A stretch of 64,000 nucleotides of DNA, taken from positions 29,365,327-29,429,326 of the forward strand of contig CM046299.1 of the NCBI GenBank assembly GCA_025267735.1, read 5' to 3'. The stretch comes from Mactra quadrangularis. Taxonomy: Eukaryota > Mollusca > Bivalvia > Venerida > Mactridae. Below the pieces are notes generated by a model, which was not told the DNA's origin, made no database searches, and saw only the letters and a list, made by a program, of their open reading frames with translations. Both the position numbers and the translations under genes were made by a program. The number at the start of each line of letters is the position of its first letter. Position 1 is the stretch's first letter. Positions 11,801-23,800 of this stretch are shown piece after piece.

Positions 11801-14800
11801 CGGTAATTTTCAGCAACATTACCGTCAGTTATGTCCAAAATAGTTGGCGGTTTTAACATGGATTCAGCCATAATTAAATTCCAGAAATTAGTATTCTAAA
11901 TTTCAAAATACGTTGGATTTTGAGAGTTTAAAAATTCTTAAAAAATAATCCAACACGAAACTAACAGGTTCGTTATACGTTTTCGCGATCTCACTCGTGG
12001 ATTCTTAATTAATAGTCCTTGATTTTCGCTTGTCTAGCGAATTCATCAATGTCTATTGTTCATCTAAGATGAGAACACCGCTGCCACCATGTTGATTTCT
12101 TACAGGAATCGTTATTGCACAAGCAATCTTATAATAAGTGGAGATCACAAAAACACAACTTATGAGTACGGAGATACAACATTTAATAATCATAGATCTA
12201 TATAAGTATATATATACATACAGATAGAGGGAGAGAAACATATGTTACTAATACATGGCAATTACAATAAACTTGGTAGAGTTATCTTTCATAGACTATT
12301 GACATTACTAATACAATCAACATAATACATGAACATTCACTCACACACTTAATATCCCCCCCCCCCAAAAAAAATCATACTTTATTCTTTGTCCAGATTA
12401 AATGGTCGCCTTGTCCAAAAATATGGTTTGCTTTGTCTCAAAGTATGGTCTGCTTTGTCATGGTCTGCTTCGTTTCATGGTCCCCTTTGTCCCTAATTCC
12501 CATATAGCACAGCTCTTTTGTTAACACATAACGTTAGGTCAGCAAAAGTGAAATCATTCAGGCTAGAAAAAATTAGTTATATCAGGCCTATGGAACTCAA
12601 GTTAGTTGATAATATTGTCTTTTACTATGTAATGTAACGAATTGGGCAAGTGTAGTTGAAATAAAGTTCTTGAGTTACTGCTTAGTGCAAGGTTTTAGGT
12701 GCAGCATTTTAAATCTCTGAAACAGTTGTTCTAAGTGATTCCCTTATGTGCCAGTCAACAGGGAAATTCAGATTAAAAATTCCAAGTACAGTATAAGTTC
12801 ATTCACTCGAACACCACCGGGTCGAATTAATTGGCCGAGTCGAACACATTGTCTGGCACCGATCAATTTCCCTTCTATATCTATATTAGTCAACCTCTGT
12901 TGGGTCGAACAGGACTGAGTCGAACTCTAGAACCAATATTTTGGTCCCGTGGTTTACAAATACACTTAGATACAATTGTCTCTCTCGAACAATAGATTTT
13001 CACACATCGACCGTAAAATCTTGACAGTAGTCATTGTTGGTGACGCGTGATAATAACATGGCGTGAAAATCGCTTAACAATAGATTTGTTAATTGATTTT
13101 AATTTGCCCAACACATTGTGATTAGTATACATAATATTGCATAAAAATTGCTTAACAATAGAATTGTTTGTTGACTGCAATTTGTAGACAGGCACATATT
13201 ATAAAATGTTATGGTATGAATAAAAATAAAGGATAAAACGAGTAAGTAAGGTCTCGCTAAAAAAATTAATTAGCACATATACAGCGTGTATGTTAGTTTA
13301 AATTTATAAAAACTGATAAAAAAAGTTCGTGCAATTTCGGTAAAAAATAAGTCCAAATTAAGGATCAAAATGATAGGACAGAATATACTACGGAGGAAAA
13401 AAACTTACTGGAGGACCCGGTCACATCGAACCTTTCTCACTTACATGTAACAACATTAAAGAAATGATCAATTCATCTACTACTACTCGCCTATATCGTA
13501 ATCATGTTCATAAATGTAAAAACAATGCGCAACAAATATGTAGTTGGCAAATTAATTTTCAGTAATTACTAACTACGTATACATGACACATGAATGAACC
13601 ATGTGTTCGGGTTATATATTAAACCAAGGGAGATAACAAATTTAAAAACAATTACGAAACAAGGGGAAGTAATAATGTCGTACTTGGACAAAATTCGGCC
13701 TGGTCGAACACTTGGCTCTCTCAAATCATTTTTCATGGCCCCCCGAGTTCGAGCCAGCGAACTTTTACTGTAAATACACTTTCCAGTCAGGGATGATTCA
13801 GACTTGACACATCAATTGCATGATAAGATCTCACAAACTCCAGGAAACACTTGACTTAAATCTTAACCAAACTCTGATAAAAACACTGATATAGGCCCAT
13901 TATAGGCTTCAGTTAGTAGTTTATGTGTCTCTTATCATGATATTTTTGTTGTCACTAGTATTTAGTATTTACCAATAATCAAGATAAGGAGAAATTTTTC
14001 AAGGTATCCAAGAATTCTGAGAAAAGTCATCTCCATCTTTTTTTGGTAATTTAATGTTGACTTCAATGTCCCACTGATTTTTAAAAACCTTCAGAGGTGC
14101 AAAAGGTGGTTGTTGATCGCTTGGAGTCCATGTCCTCAAAGCCCAGTACCAGTAAATAAAGAGTAAATTATTTTCTGTACCCACACTGTAAGTGGAAGAC
14201 AATAAGACTTAAAGATTGGTGTATCTGAGTCCATCCTTGCTGATAGCTACGAAACAATATGTTGTGTTTGTAATAAATTCAGACCAGATACTCTTAATCT
14301 TGAATACATACTTAATTCATTGGCACTATGCAATAAATATGGACATTGGTCCCATCTAAAATTTTGAACCAAAGTGAAGTGCCTGAGACAGGACTCAACA
14401 TTTTTGTGTCCCATTGAGATTAAAATCTGACATGTTTGAAACATTTTAAAATTGTTATTGTTTAGTTATTTGGAACTGTTTACAGCTTGAACCTTTGATT
14501 TATCAATTATGTTGTATATCAATTGATTGATAGCTGTTGGAAGTTTGAACCTGTACATTGAAATTACTGTTTGCATATGATGTCACAGACCTTGGAAATA
14601 ATGTATGGTGGAGATGTTTGATACAACATTTGATCTTTGTACCTATACTAAATGGATCCTCTTGAAACATCAATCATTTTAACAGAATTACTATTCCAAG
14701 TCAAAAACATGTTGACTAAAGCTGAATTGTTGAACAATTTCTGGTGACCCAAATTTATCATTCATAAGTTTGCTTCATAATCTCACAATGCTAATTGATT

Positions 14801-17800
14801 AGGATAAAATTTCTGTGAGTGAATTTATTGTTCTACTGCCAAAGTTATAAGTCATTGTGAACTTTACAAATAGTTTATGTCATACATATTTCAGGAGTTA
14901 AATCCAGGTATAGAAGCTCCTACTGTTCGTATATTAGATCAGATTAAAAGTGTCCTTGATAAGACTCAGGAGGATCCACACACTTCCATTAAGGTAAGTT
15001 ACGGTACATTAATCTTGCTCCATACATTGTCTCAGGTTCTCTTAACACTCATCTAAATAGACCATATCCAGAATTCAAATACTTGGATTTCACTTGCAGT
15101 ACAAACAAACTTTCACTGTCACAATGAAAATATGTGTACACAGTACAAAAAATTTAATTTGTATTTTGTGCATTTTAGCAACAATGTGTAACAAACTTTG
15201 TGTTGCCACCTGTGCATGGATGGAAGCATATATTTCTTTATTTCCTCCAAGGTGGAGAGTTATTTAAGTTCCGTTTATATTGTTTCAGGTCCTATCATCT
15301 AATTGCCTGTGGTGACAAAAATTTCTTTTGGGCGACCAATGAATTTGAAATGGTGATATAAATGGCCACTTATTCATATCAATCAAATCTGATAGTTTAT
15401 TTGTCATCTGCTGCCGGTGTCACAGAGACTGGGGTAGACGACAGCAGCTGGCTAGATCTTCTAACGTCTCTCCATGTAACCCTGTCTAGAGGATCACTGT
15501 TGTGCATCTTCTATTCTTCATGCCTGCTTTTACACACTCAGGACTTTTTGGCCGCCCACATTTGCCAGAGGATGGTATTCTCAGACTTGTTTTAGAGTTG
15601 ATGCATCCGGTAGAGCGCATCACATGGCAATATCATTTTAGCCTTCTTGTACGGAGGGCATTAGTAACATCCAGTAAGCCTAGTTTGGTGCAGAGGAATT
15701 CTGTGGGAGTCTCATCATAGGGCTTGGTCCTGCTTATCCAATGTATCATCACTCTGTCATTTCTGCATAGTCTCTGTAGGTCAGCATCTGTTGTGGCTCA
15801 GGTTTCACTACCATACAGTAACACAGAAAGGACACAGGGGTTGTAGACTTTGCCTCATACTGTCAGGGATATGTGCTTGGATGTCAAGATTGGTTGAAGC
15901 TTCTTGAACTTACCCCAAGCAGTACAACACCTTGTTGCGATGGCGAGAGTACATCCACCTCCAGCACACAGCATGTCACCAAGATAACAGAAACTGGCTT
16001 CAACGTCAAGTAGGGTGCCGTTCACTTCTTAAGTAATGAATTTGAAACAGTGACATAAATGACCACTCAAGAGTGAGTCTTCATGTATTTGTGTTCTATA
16101 TTTATCAGATAGTCTGTCCGGTTAAGACAGGTAATATCCAAATTACCAAGTTGTTATTATGGTGTCGTAAATGAAAATAGGCATGTAATAGTATACAACA
16201 TTAAACATAACAAGTTTTCCTCACAATTCAATGACTTATCAAAATTGGCCCTCTCCCTGGGGTCACAGTTTTCATACAATGTACTGCTAAGTATGAAAGT
16301 GTTAAAAGATTTCGTGTCATATGCCCTTGGAATCTACCTCTCAGATGACAGGTTCAGGGTCCTCAGTACCCTCTTGCTTAATTTTTATTGTATATTGTTT
16401 TTTGTTATTTTTACAGCTATCACAAAACAAAGATGATGTCACATTGTCTCTGAAATCAAAATTAGCTGGAATGCCTTTTGTATGGAATTTTCAATGTGAA
16501 CATGCTGACTCCAGTATAGTAGGTCTTGTTAAATTGTTTATTTTTAATGTTATAGTTTTATCTCTACTCCCTAGTTTTACCAGAACACAACATAACAGAA
16601 TTTATTTCTAACAGCATAAACACATGGTGTTTGTCACCATTACAATATTGCAATATAACTTTAGTACATCAATATAACAAAATCAGATAGAAAATATAAA
16701 GTACCTGAAAAGTGCTACATGTTCGATAGAGCTGCATGCATATGTAGATACAGTTATATTCAGATATTCATTTTTGTATTAAGCACTACTTCATAACAAA
16801 TAATTTGATAACATACATGAAAATTATATATGATACAGACTATACATGATCTCCTCTTTACTTACCAGCTGAAGCAAATGTAGGTTTGTCTTCATGGCTG
16901 TCTAGTTATAACTCAATTTTGTGATAAAAGTACATAGAGAAATACTGCACCTTATTTGATTAGGGGTTCTTATTTGATTCAGTCTACTTGGAGTACTCCG
17001 GTGTACACTTGGAGCATGAACAAATCAAATGTCCCAATTCTATAGAAGAGCAACAAAATGATGGTAAAGGTCATAGGATGTATTTGTTAGATTACAGTAG
17101 TTTATCAGAAGTGTGATGACAATCTGACACAAAAAAATGTTTTACAAACACTTCCATGGTCACAAAACAACAGTTTTGCTTTCAATCATGGTTCCCTTTT
17201 CCACCTTTTTAATATTACCTCATACTCCGCTTACACCTCCTAAAAGGCAGGTGGATTCAGAGTACTCCGAGAGTGTATGATCTGAAAAGTTTAATTCAAT
17301 TTTTCAGTGATTGGAGTACTCCAATTACTCAGATCTTGCAAATCAAACACGCCATAGGTTTGTTGTAGATGTAGTATCCTATTCAGGGCCACAGTCATAC
17401 ACTGTAGTCACCTAACTATTGTTCCTGGGTATTAGACTGTTTAGCAACGGTCTACATTCTTAAAACATACCCTGTTAGTAAAGGATTAGAACGTTTAGTG
17501 TGTTTTGTGACTTAAATATTTCTCAATGTATAGGTCAGTTTCATCATAAAATATAAAGATGTGAGTTTCCTATCACAATTACAGAAAATAAACCAAATAA
17601 TTCTGTGAAAGAGCAGCTTTATTTTGATACTTTTTTTGTTGAGTTTAACGCCGTAGCAACACATTGTATAGGCCATTTAATGGTGGTCAGTCAACCTACT
17701 CATAGTTCCTGGAAATGCTAAATCTCTTGATTTAGCTGATAACCAACTACTAGGCCCATACTTTTTGCCTGGGACTGACAACTGCTCTACATAATTAAGA

Positions 17801-20800
17801 TCATTGGTAGTAGGGAGTGATATTTAATATATGCAGGGTTTGAAATTATCTTATCAAAATAGTATTTTGTATTATATGTTAGAAAACTTTGACTTTGAAC
17901 AAGTTGAAAACTTATTGTATATTCTAGGCTACTGACCATCTTACAATACCTCTGATGGCAATGGTGTGTGAATTAAATAGAAGACAACAAGAATTAGTAA
18001 AGATAATAGAAAGTAAAGATAAACAAATAGAAGATTATAAATCTCAGGGAGCTAAATGTTCTAGAAGTATGTCTCTTGTCTTTATTTATTTGTTTGTGAC
18101 TTCATTGTATCTTACTTTATGTCATTTTTAAACATAACTCAAAAGTGTGGGCTATAATAGTTAGGACGTTGGACTGGTAATTATTGGATAACCCTAACCC
18201 TATTGTTTCCTTGAGCAAAAAATCTATTCTTCTAGCTCAGTGTTTGGGACCACGAAGCAGACATAAGATTGAATGATATAAGTTTTAAGAACTTGTCTCA
18301 CAATCAAGCTAACATATTTTATATATTAAACAAAAACAAAACTTAAGGTTTGATCTTTGTATTATTGTATGCACATAAATTTCTGACTAAGGAACTAAAT
18401 AGTGAAGTCTTAATTGATTTATACTGTCCTACAGCATATCACAGCATAAGAAAAATTCTTCCATATATAAATTCTCTTACACTTGAAGACTTCAACCAAA
18501 CTTCCACAGAAGTTAATCATCAGGTATAGTCTGACAATATTAACCTGAGCTTGACCTTTATGCTAGAATATATTAAATTCAGTATTAACTGTCTATTTTT
18601 GTCTTCCTTTGTAAATAGTGCTATATTAGAAGCTTTCGGCAAAATACTTGTACTGAACAATTAATTTTGTTTTAATAAGAATTGATACTTTGAAGCTGTG
18701 CCACAATATTTGGGACTTATATATTTCCTCTAAAATTAATGTGTCCAGAACTAAAATAACAATAACATGCCATGTTCACAAAGTTAATTTAAAGTCCCAT
18801 AGGTTGTTATAAACACTTATATAACCATATACATGCACAAGGAAACTCAAGATTTAATGTAAGTGAAGTGTGTAATTATTATAATTAGGTTAATAATGTT
18901 GCACTATACCCTGGCTCACATTATTGTAATTTTTTACCGAGTTATGTCCCTTTATGTATTATACAATGCACATAGAAAAACTTATCAGTGCACAACTGAT
19001 ATATTTCTCAATGAATTTCAACCACAAACTTTCAGAAGTATTGTTATCAGGTGCCCTAGCACAAATCATTTGGGTTTTGTGATTCCACCAATTTTTTTTG
19101 GATAATGCCCCTTTATGTAATATATACAGTGCCATCTTTAATAACTATTACACTATTCATGTATGATTCTTTATATGTTACCAAATAAAGGATTAACCGA
19201 ATTTTTAACCAGGTTATCTTGATGTGTAAATACATCTGAAATTAACAATTATTGATGTCAACACAAAACCAATTTATTGAAATGTGTATATGTAATTTAG
19301 GATGGCACTGTAAAGGAAAACTGTTGTGTGTGCACTTAGTTTTCTATATCTCTCAAGGGATTTCACCCTAGTTTATCACAAACTTTCCCTTTTCAGCACA
19401 ATTCTGCTATGTGACAGGTAAATCATTATTACTGTCACTTGTGTATTTTTTATTTTAGAACATTTTGAAACTCCAACATTTGTAGAAACAGCATTTGAGA
19501 TGAACATGATGACATCTGAGGTATGCAAGAACAGCCCATGAAATTTCAGTCATTATGTAAAATGCCTAGATATTTTTGGGCAATTTACAAAATGCCTGAC
19601 TCATCTAGGCAATTTACAAAATGTCTGACTCATCTAGGCAATTTACAAAATGTCTGAGTTTTTAGGCATTTTACAAATTGCCTATATTTACAAATTGCTT
19701 GTAACATATATAACATAGTTAGGATAACTTTAATTCTTCCAATAAAGAAGATCTATACAATGATAAATTATATAAATATATCAGAATGATGTCTGTATGT
19801 TTTATAATTTTTCCATGAATTAAAAGTTTAGCATGTACTTGTTGAACACACATTTTGTGATACAATGTAATTGCTCCATAGTTCATTGGACCAATTTTTC
19901 TTAACCCAGTCTATTTAAAGGCCATGATTTTTTACTGTTTCAGCATGCCATTAAACAAAAAAAAGTACTGAATTTTTTTCAGTTAACCTTCTACATATGG
20001 ATTAAGTATCAAAAAGCTCAGACTCTTGATGCTATCCCATAAAAATGATGATGATTATACCCCCGCTTCGAAGAAGAGGGGGGTATACTGTTTTACCCTT
20101 GTTCGTGCGTCCGTTACAAAATTTCCGTCGCAGTTTTCTCAGCAACTATAACATGCAGCAGCCTAATACTTTGCATATTGCTTCATCCCATAGTCCCATG
20201 TGGTGTAAAGCGATTTCATGCTCCTTGCTCATCTACTTCCTGTTTGTCGCATATTTTTAGATTTCGTTAAATGAAAGTTACATTATGATAGTCATATTTT
20301 TCACTGCGAGGGTATCACTAGTGAGCATTAGCTCACAGATTTACTTGTTAAAAAAGTTATGTAGAAAATCAATCTTGAACATAGTTTGAATTGATCACAT
20401 AAAGTCATGTGGTACTGTGATGTCACTACATCATAAGTTATGTGTCAGGTGTAATAAGGGACCTTAGTCAGTTATTTCCCCTTGTCTACTCTTCAAATAG
20501 CTAGGTCCAATAAGTTGGATTACTCTGATTTTACCCTTACTTTTCAATGTCAGTTTGCCAAAATTAATTTTAAATAACTTTTTTTTTTTAGTATTTTTAG
20601 GGTAAAAACTCGGGTAGATAGGGCAGTTGGTAGCGCGCCGAGATTTGGATACTTGTGCCCGAGGGGGTGCGGCTTCAAATCCCACCCGGGGAGGTTATAC
20701 CCTTCCATGAAAATTTGACAATAATGTCGATTTTCCTCCATTGATTAGATAATATGGAGAAGTTTCGGGCCTTGTGGAAAGGTAGGTGAGTACTGGTTAT

Positions 20801-23800
20801 AGACAATGGTCCAGGAAAGCTAGGTTAGGTGCGCTGGACACCATAAAATGACCTAAATTGTGTTGACACGGCGTTAACTCCAATAAATAAATAAAATAAA
20901 TGTTAGGGTAAAGAACTATCTAAATTTCATCACTTCTGTTAATATCTCAATTAACAAGAAAGATATTAGATAAAATATTCTATTATCCTTACATAGGAGT
21001 TTAATGATAAAAATTGAGGATTCCAACTGTAAGGACCAGATTTTATCATAGAAAGATAACTGACTAAAGTCCCAAAATATTTTGTAACATGATAGCTAGC
21101 TCTTCTTGTTTTTTTTTTTTTTTCAGTCATTTTATAATCATATGAAAGATGTAGAATTAAAAACATTTAATTCTAAGAATCAAGATATGTACAGACAAAT
21201 CATGAGTAAACTAGCATTCATCAATCGTTCACCAAATAAAAGTAAGTTTACGTCATAGATTCTCCAAGTTAAAATACTTGAGCTGTGTGGCGTATATATC
21301 AGTCAAAATATGGGACTGAAATTCTTATCCTCATAATTAGAACTCTGACTGGTCTTAAAGTGGTCTAAATCATAGTAGAATTCATTGTAAATATCAACAA
21401 TAGTGTGTGAGGGACATGAGAAATATTATATGTATCGGTCAGCACAAAACTAGTTTACTAACTTTCTCATTCACTTGTTCAGTTGTTGTTAGTCTTTTAG
21501 TGTTTTTTTGAGAAAAAAACATCTGACTTTAGTTTGACTTTGGCAAACAACCCTTTGAATTTTTGTTCTTGGTGCTGAACTACAGTTTTGACCAATGTTA
21601 CTTGTATGTAGGACTTTTCACCACATTTCATATCATTACTTATACATTGAACAAAACATGTAAACTTTAACAACAACTAATAAGGTTTACACAGTCTTGT
21701 TTTTGAGCATTTTCTCTTTGTTGACTTATGCATGTCAATGGCACCGCCATAAAATAACTACCACTTTTCACTCTTAAAAGTCACAATTAGTTCTGTAATT
21801 TTTAGCTCGACTTTCAGAGTAAATGGAGAGCTCTCCTACTAGCCCTAGCGTCTGCGTTCGCATCCATATTTCTGATTAAAGTTTTTGTGCAGTAAAATAT
21901 TTTTTACTGTAACGTTTTTATTTCTTAAGGTATCAACTTAAAATTTTAAATTTATGTTCCTTATTGTCAACCACATCTCATATGACAAGGTTCATAACAC
22001 CAAATACATTTTTTATAATTATTTCCCCTTGAACTAAGAATTTTCTTGAAAATATATTTGTTTTTACTGCGACTGTTTTATTTCTTTAGATATCAATTTC
22101 AAACTTTAAATATATTCCTTATTATCAACCACATCTCATGTTACAAGGTTCACAACTCCAAGTACATTTTTTTCCGAATTTTCTTCCCTTGAACTTAGAG
22201 TTTTCTTTAAAAAAACATTTGTTTTTACTGCAACTGTTTTATTTCTGTAGGTATCATTTCAAACTTTAAATATGTTCCTTATTACCAACCACATCTCATT
22301 GACAAGGTTTATAACTCCAATTTTTTCCCCAAAATTGTCTTCTGTGAACTTTCTTTAAAAAAATAATTATTTTTTACTTTTACTTCTTTATTCCTTAAGG
22401 TATCACTTTTAAAAAATATATGTTCCTTATCATCAACCACATCACATATGACAAATAGTCTCTACTGACGGCATGTGTTATTGTTAAATTTAAAATCCTC
22501 TGCACAAATATATAGTCAAACACTAAACTAGATTATTTGCAAAATGTTATGTACTAAGGATTCAGGATCAACAATTACAAATTACATGCTATTGGATGAA
22601 TTTTTGGAGTCTGAAAATGTCAATTATTTATGCACTTTTAAATTGTACTGAATATTTGGCTAGTGTGAGAAAGTGTAAAAAACAAGTATTTGTTTACCTC
22701 CTAAAGATCACATGACTTTATACTCTGTCATAGCCAACTTGTCAGCAGGGGTAATTGTTGTAACAGTATGATCATCTCATGCATACTGCTCCTGTTTGCC
22801 TCTATGTTCTTTCTTTTCAGGGTTACTTTGCTCTTTCTTTGATTTTCATATGTAAATATCATGTTTTTCTCATGTCTATTGCACAAACTCTTCATTTCTT
22901 ATTTTCTAATATTTTTAATTCCATTTATCATTGTGTAAATATTGTATATACTATGTAATATGATTGGTGGAAGATAAATCCACATGGAAGATTAAAGTTA
23001 TCCCAATGTGTTGCCTCTTAAAGCCCCATTATCAAAAGTAGCACTGTTTTTGGAATGCAAAAATAGACATTTTTTTTTTTTTAAATAACTCTAATGAACA
23101 AGAATTTTTAATTAAATGCAAATATTGCTTAAACATGTTTATGTTATTTATTGCATTTCATAGTGAAAGAAGATGGAAATCAAAAGTAGAATTTTGTTGT
23201 CAATACTTGAAACAATAGTTTTGATCACACTATGATAAAGATGAAGTCTTGTTATAAATAAAACTGCTCCAATTTACATAATTAAGCTCTTAAACTAGTT
23301 TGGACCAGGTATATTGAACATTAGTGTATAAATGAATATAGTATGCTCTTATAAAAGTACTTTTTTTGAAAATGGACACAGTTTTGTTAAATTAAAATTT
23401 AAAAGGCAGAGTTAATTGTGTCTCTAATGTATGTTATATTTTGATAATTTTATGGTTGTAAAACAGTTTGCAAGTTTACTGTTGATGAATATATCTTCAT
23501 ATAGTGGCTTATAAATAATGTCATTATTATTATATATTGATAATTGTAGATAGACCAGACAATGATGGTATCATAGATGATAGTATTAGTACAGATAATC
23601 AAAGTAAATCAACATCATCATCATCGTCACAATCGTGGGGTAATTCACGACTACCACCATCATTACAACCTTCACCAACCAAGAAAACACCAAGTCCATC
23701 AAAATCTTCTGATAACACACCTGATGTATCTCCTGCTAAGGTTTGTCTTTAATTTATCTCTGTAACTCCTGGTTTATTTTATATCCTCTCTTAACAGTCA

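Larger units (their letters stand above)
7193..12327 (-). mobile_element. intact Ty3/gypsy LTR retrotransposon
   Basis: A complete LTR retrotransposon in inverse orientation to the host gene. LTRs lie at 7198-7430 and 12090-12322 (233 bp each, TGTTG...CAACA, with no difference found by eye). A perfect 5-bp target duplication TAATA lies at 7193-7197 and 12323-12327. On the - strand the primer-binding site TGGTGGCAGCGGTGTTCTC abuts the 5' LTR at 12089-12071, and a polypurine tract GAGAAGAAAGGA abuts the 3' LTR at 7442-7431. A single uninterrupted gag-pol ORF lies between. Identical LTRs and TSDs imply a very recent insertion, possibly still active and possibly polymorphic. Confidence 0.95.

Noticed and set aside
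8462..11856. Many + strand ORFs opposite the gypsy polyprotein
   Set aside because: They are antisense shadows of an ORF with clear protease, RT, RNase H and integrase domains.
13999..14444. Two - strand ORFs in NHEJ1 intron 1
   Set aside because: No recognisable homology, no coherent splice sites, and they lie in transposon-rich intron sequence.
15362..15720. + strand ORFs of 72-77 codons
   Set aside because: They are the antisense of a degenerate LINE reverse transcriptase fragment.
20607..20690. tRNA gene on the + strand
   Set aside because: It is the head of a SINE with a 10-bp TSD.
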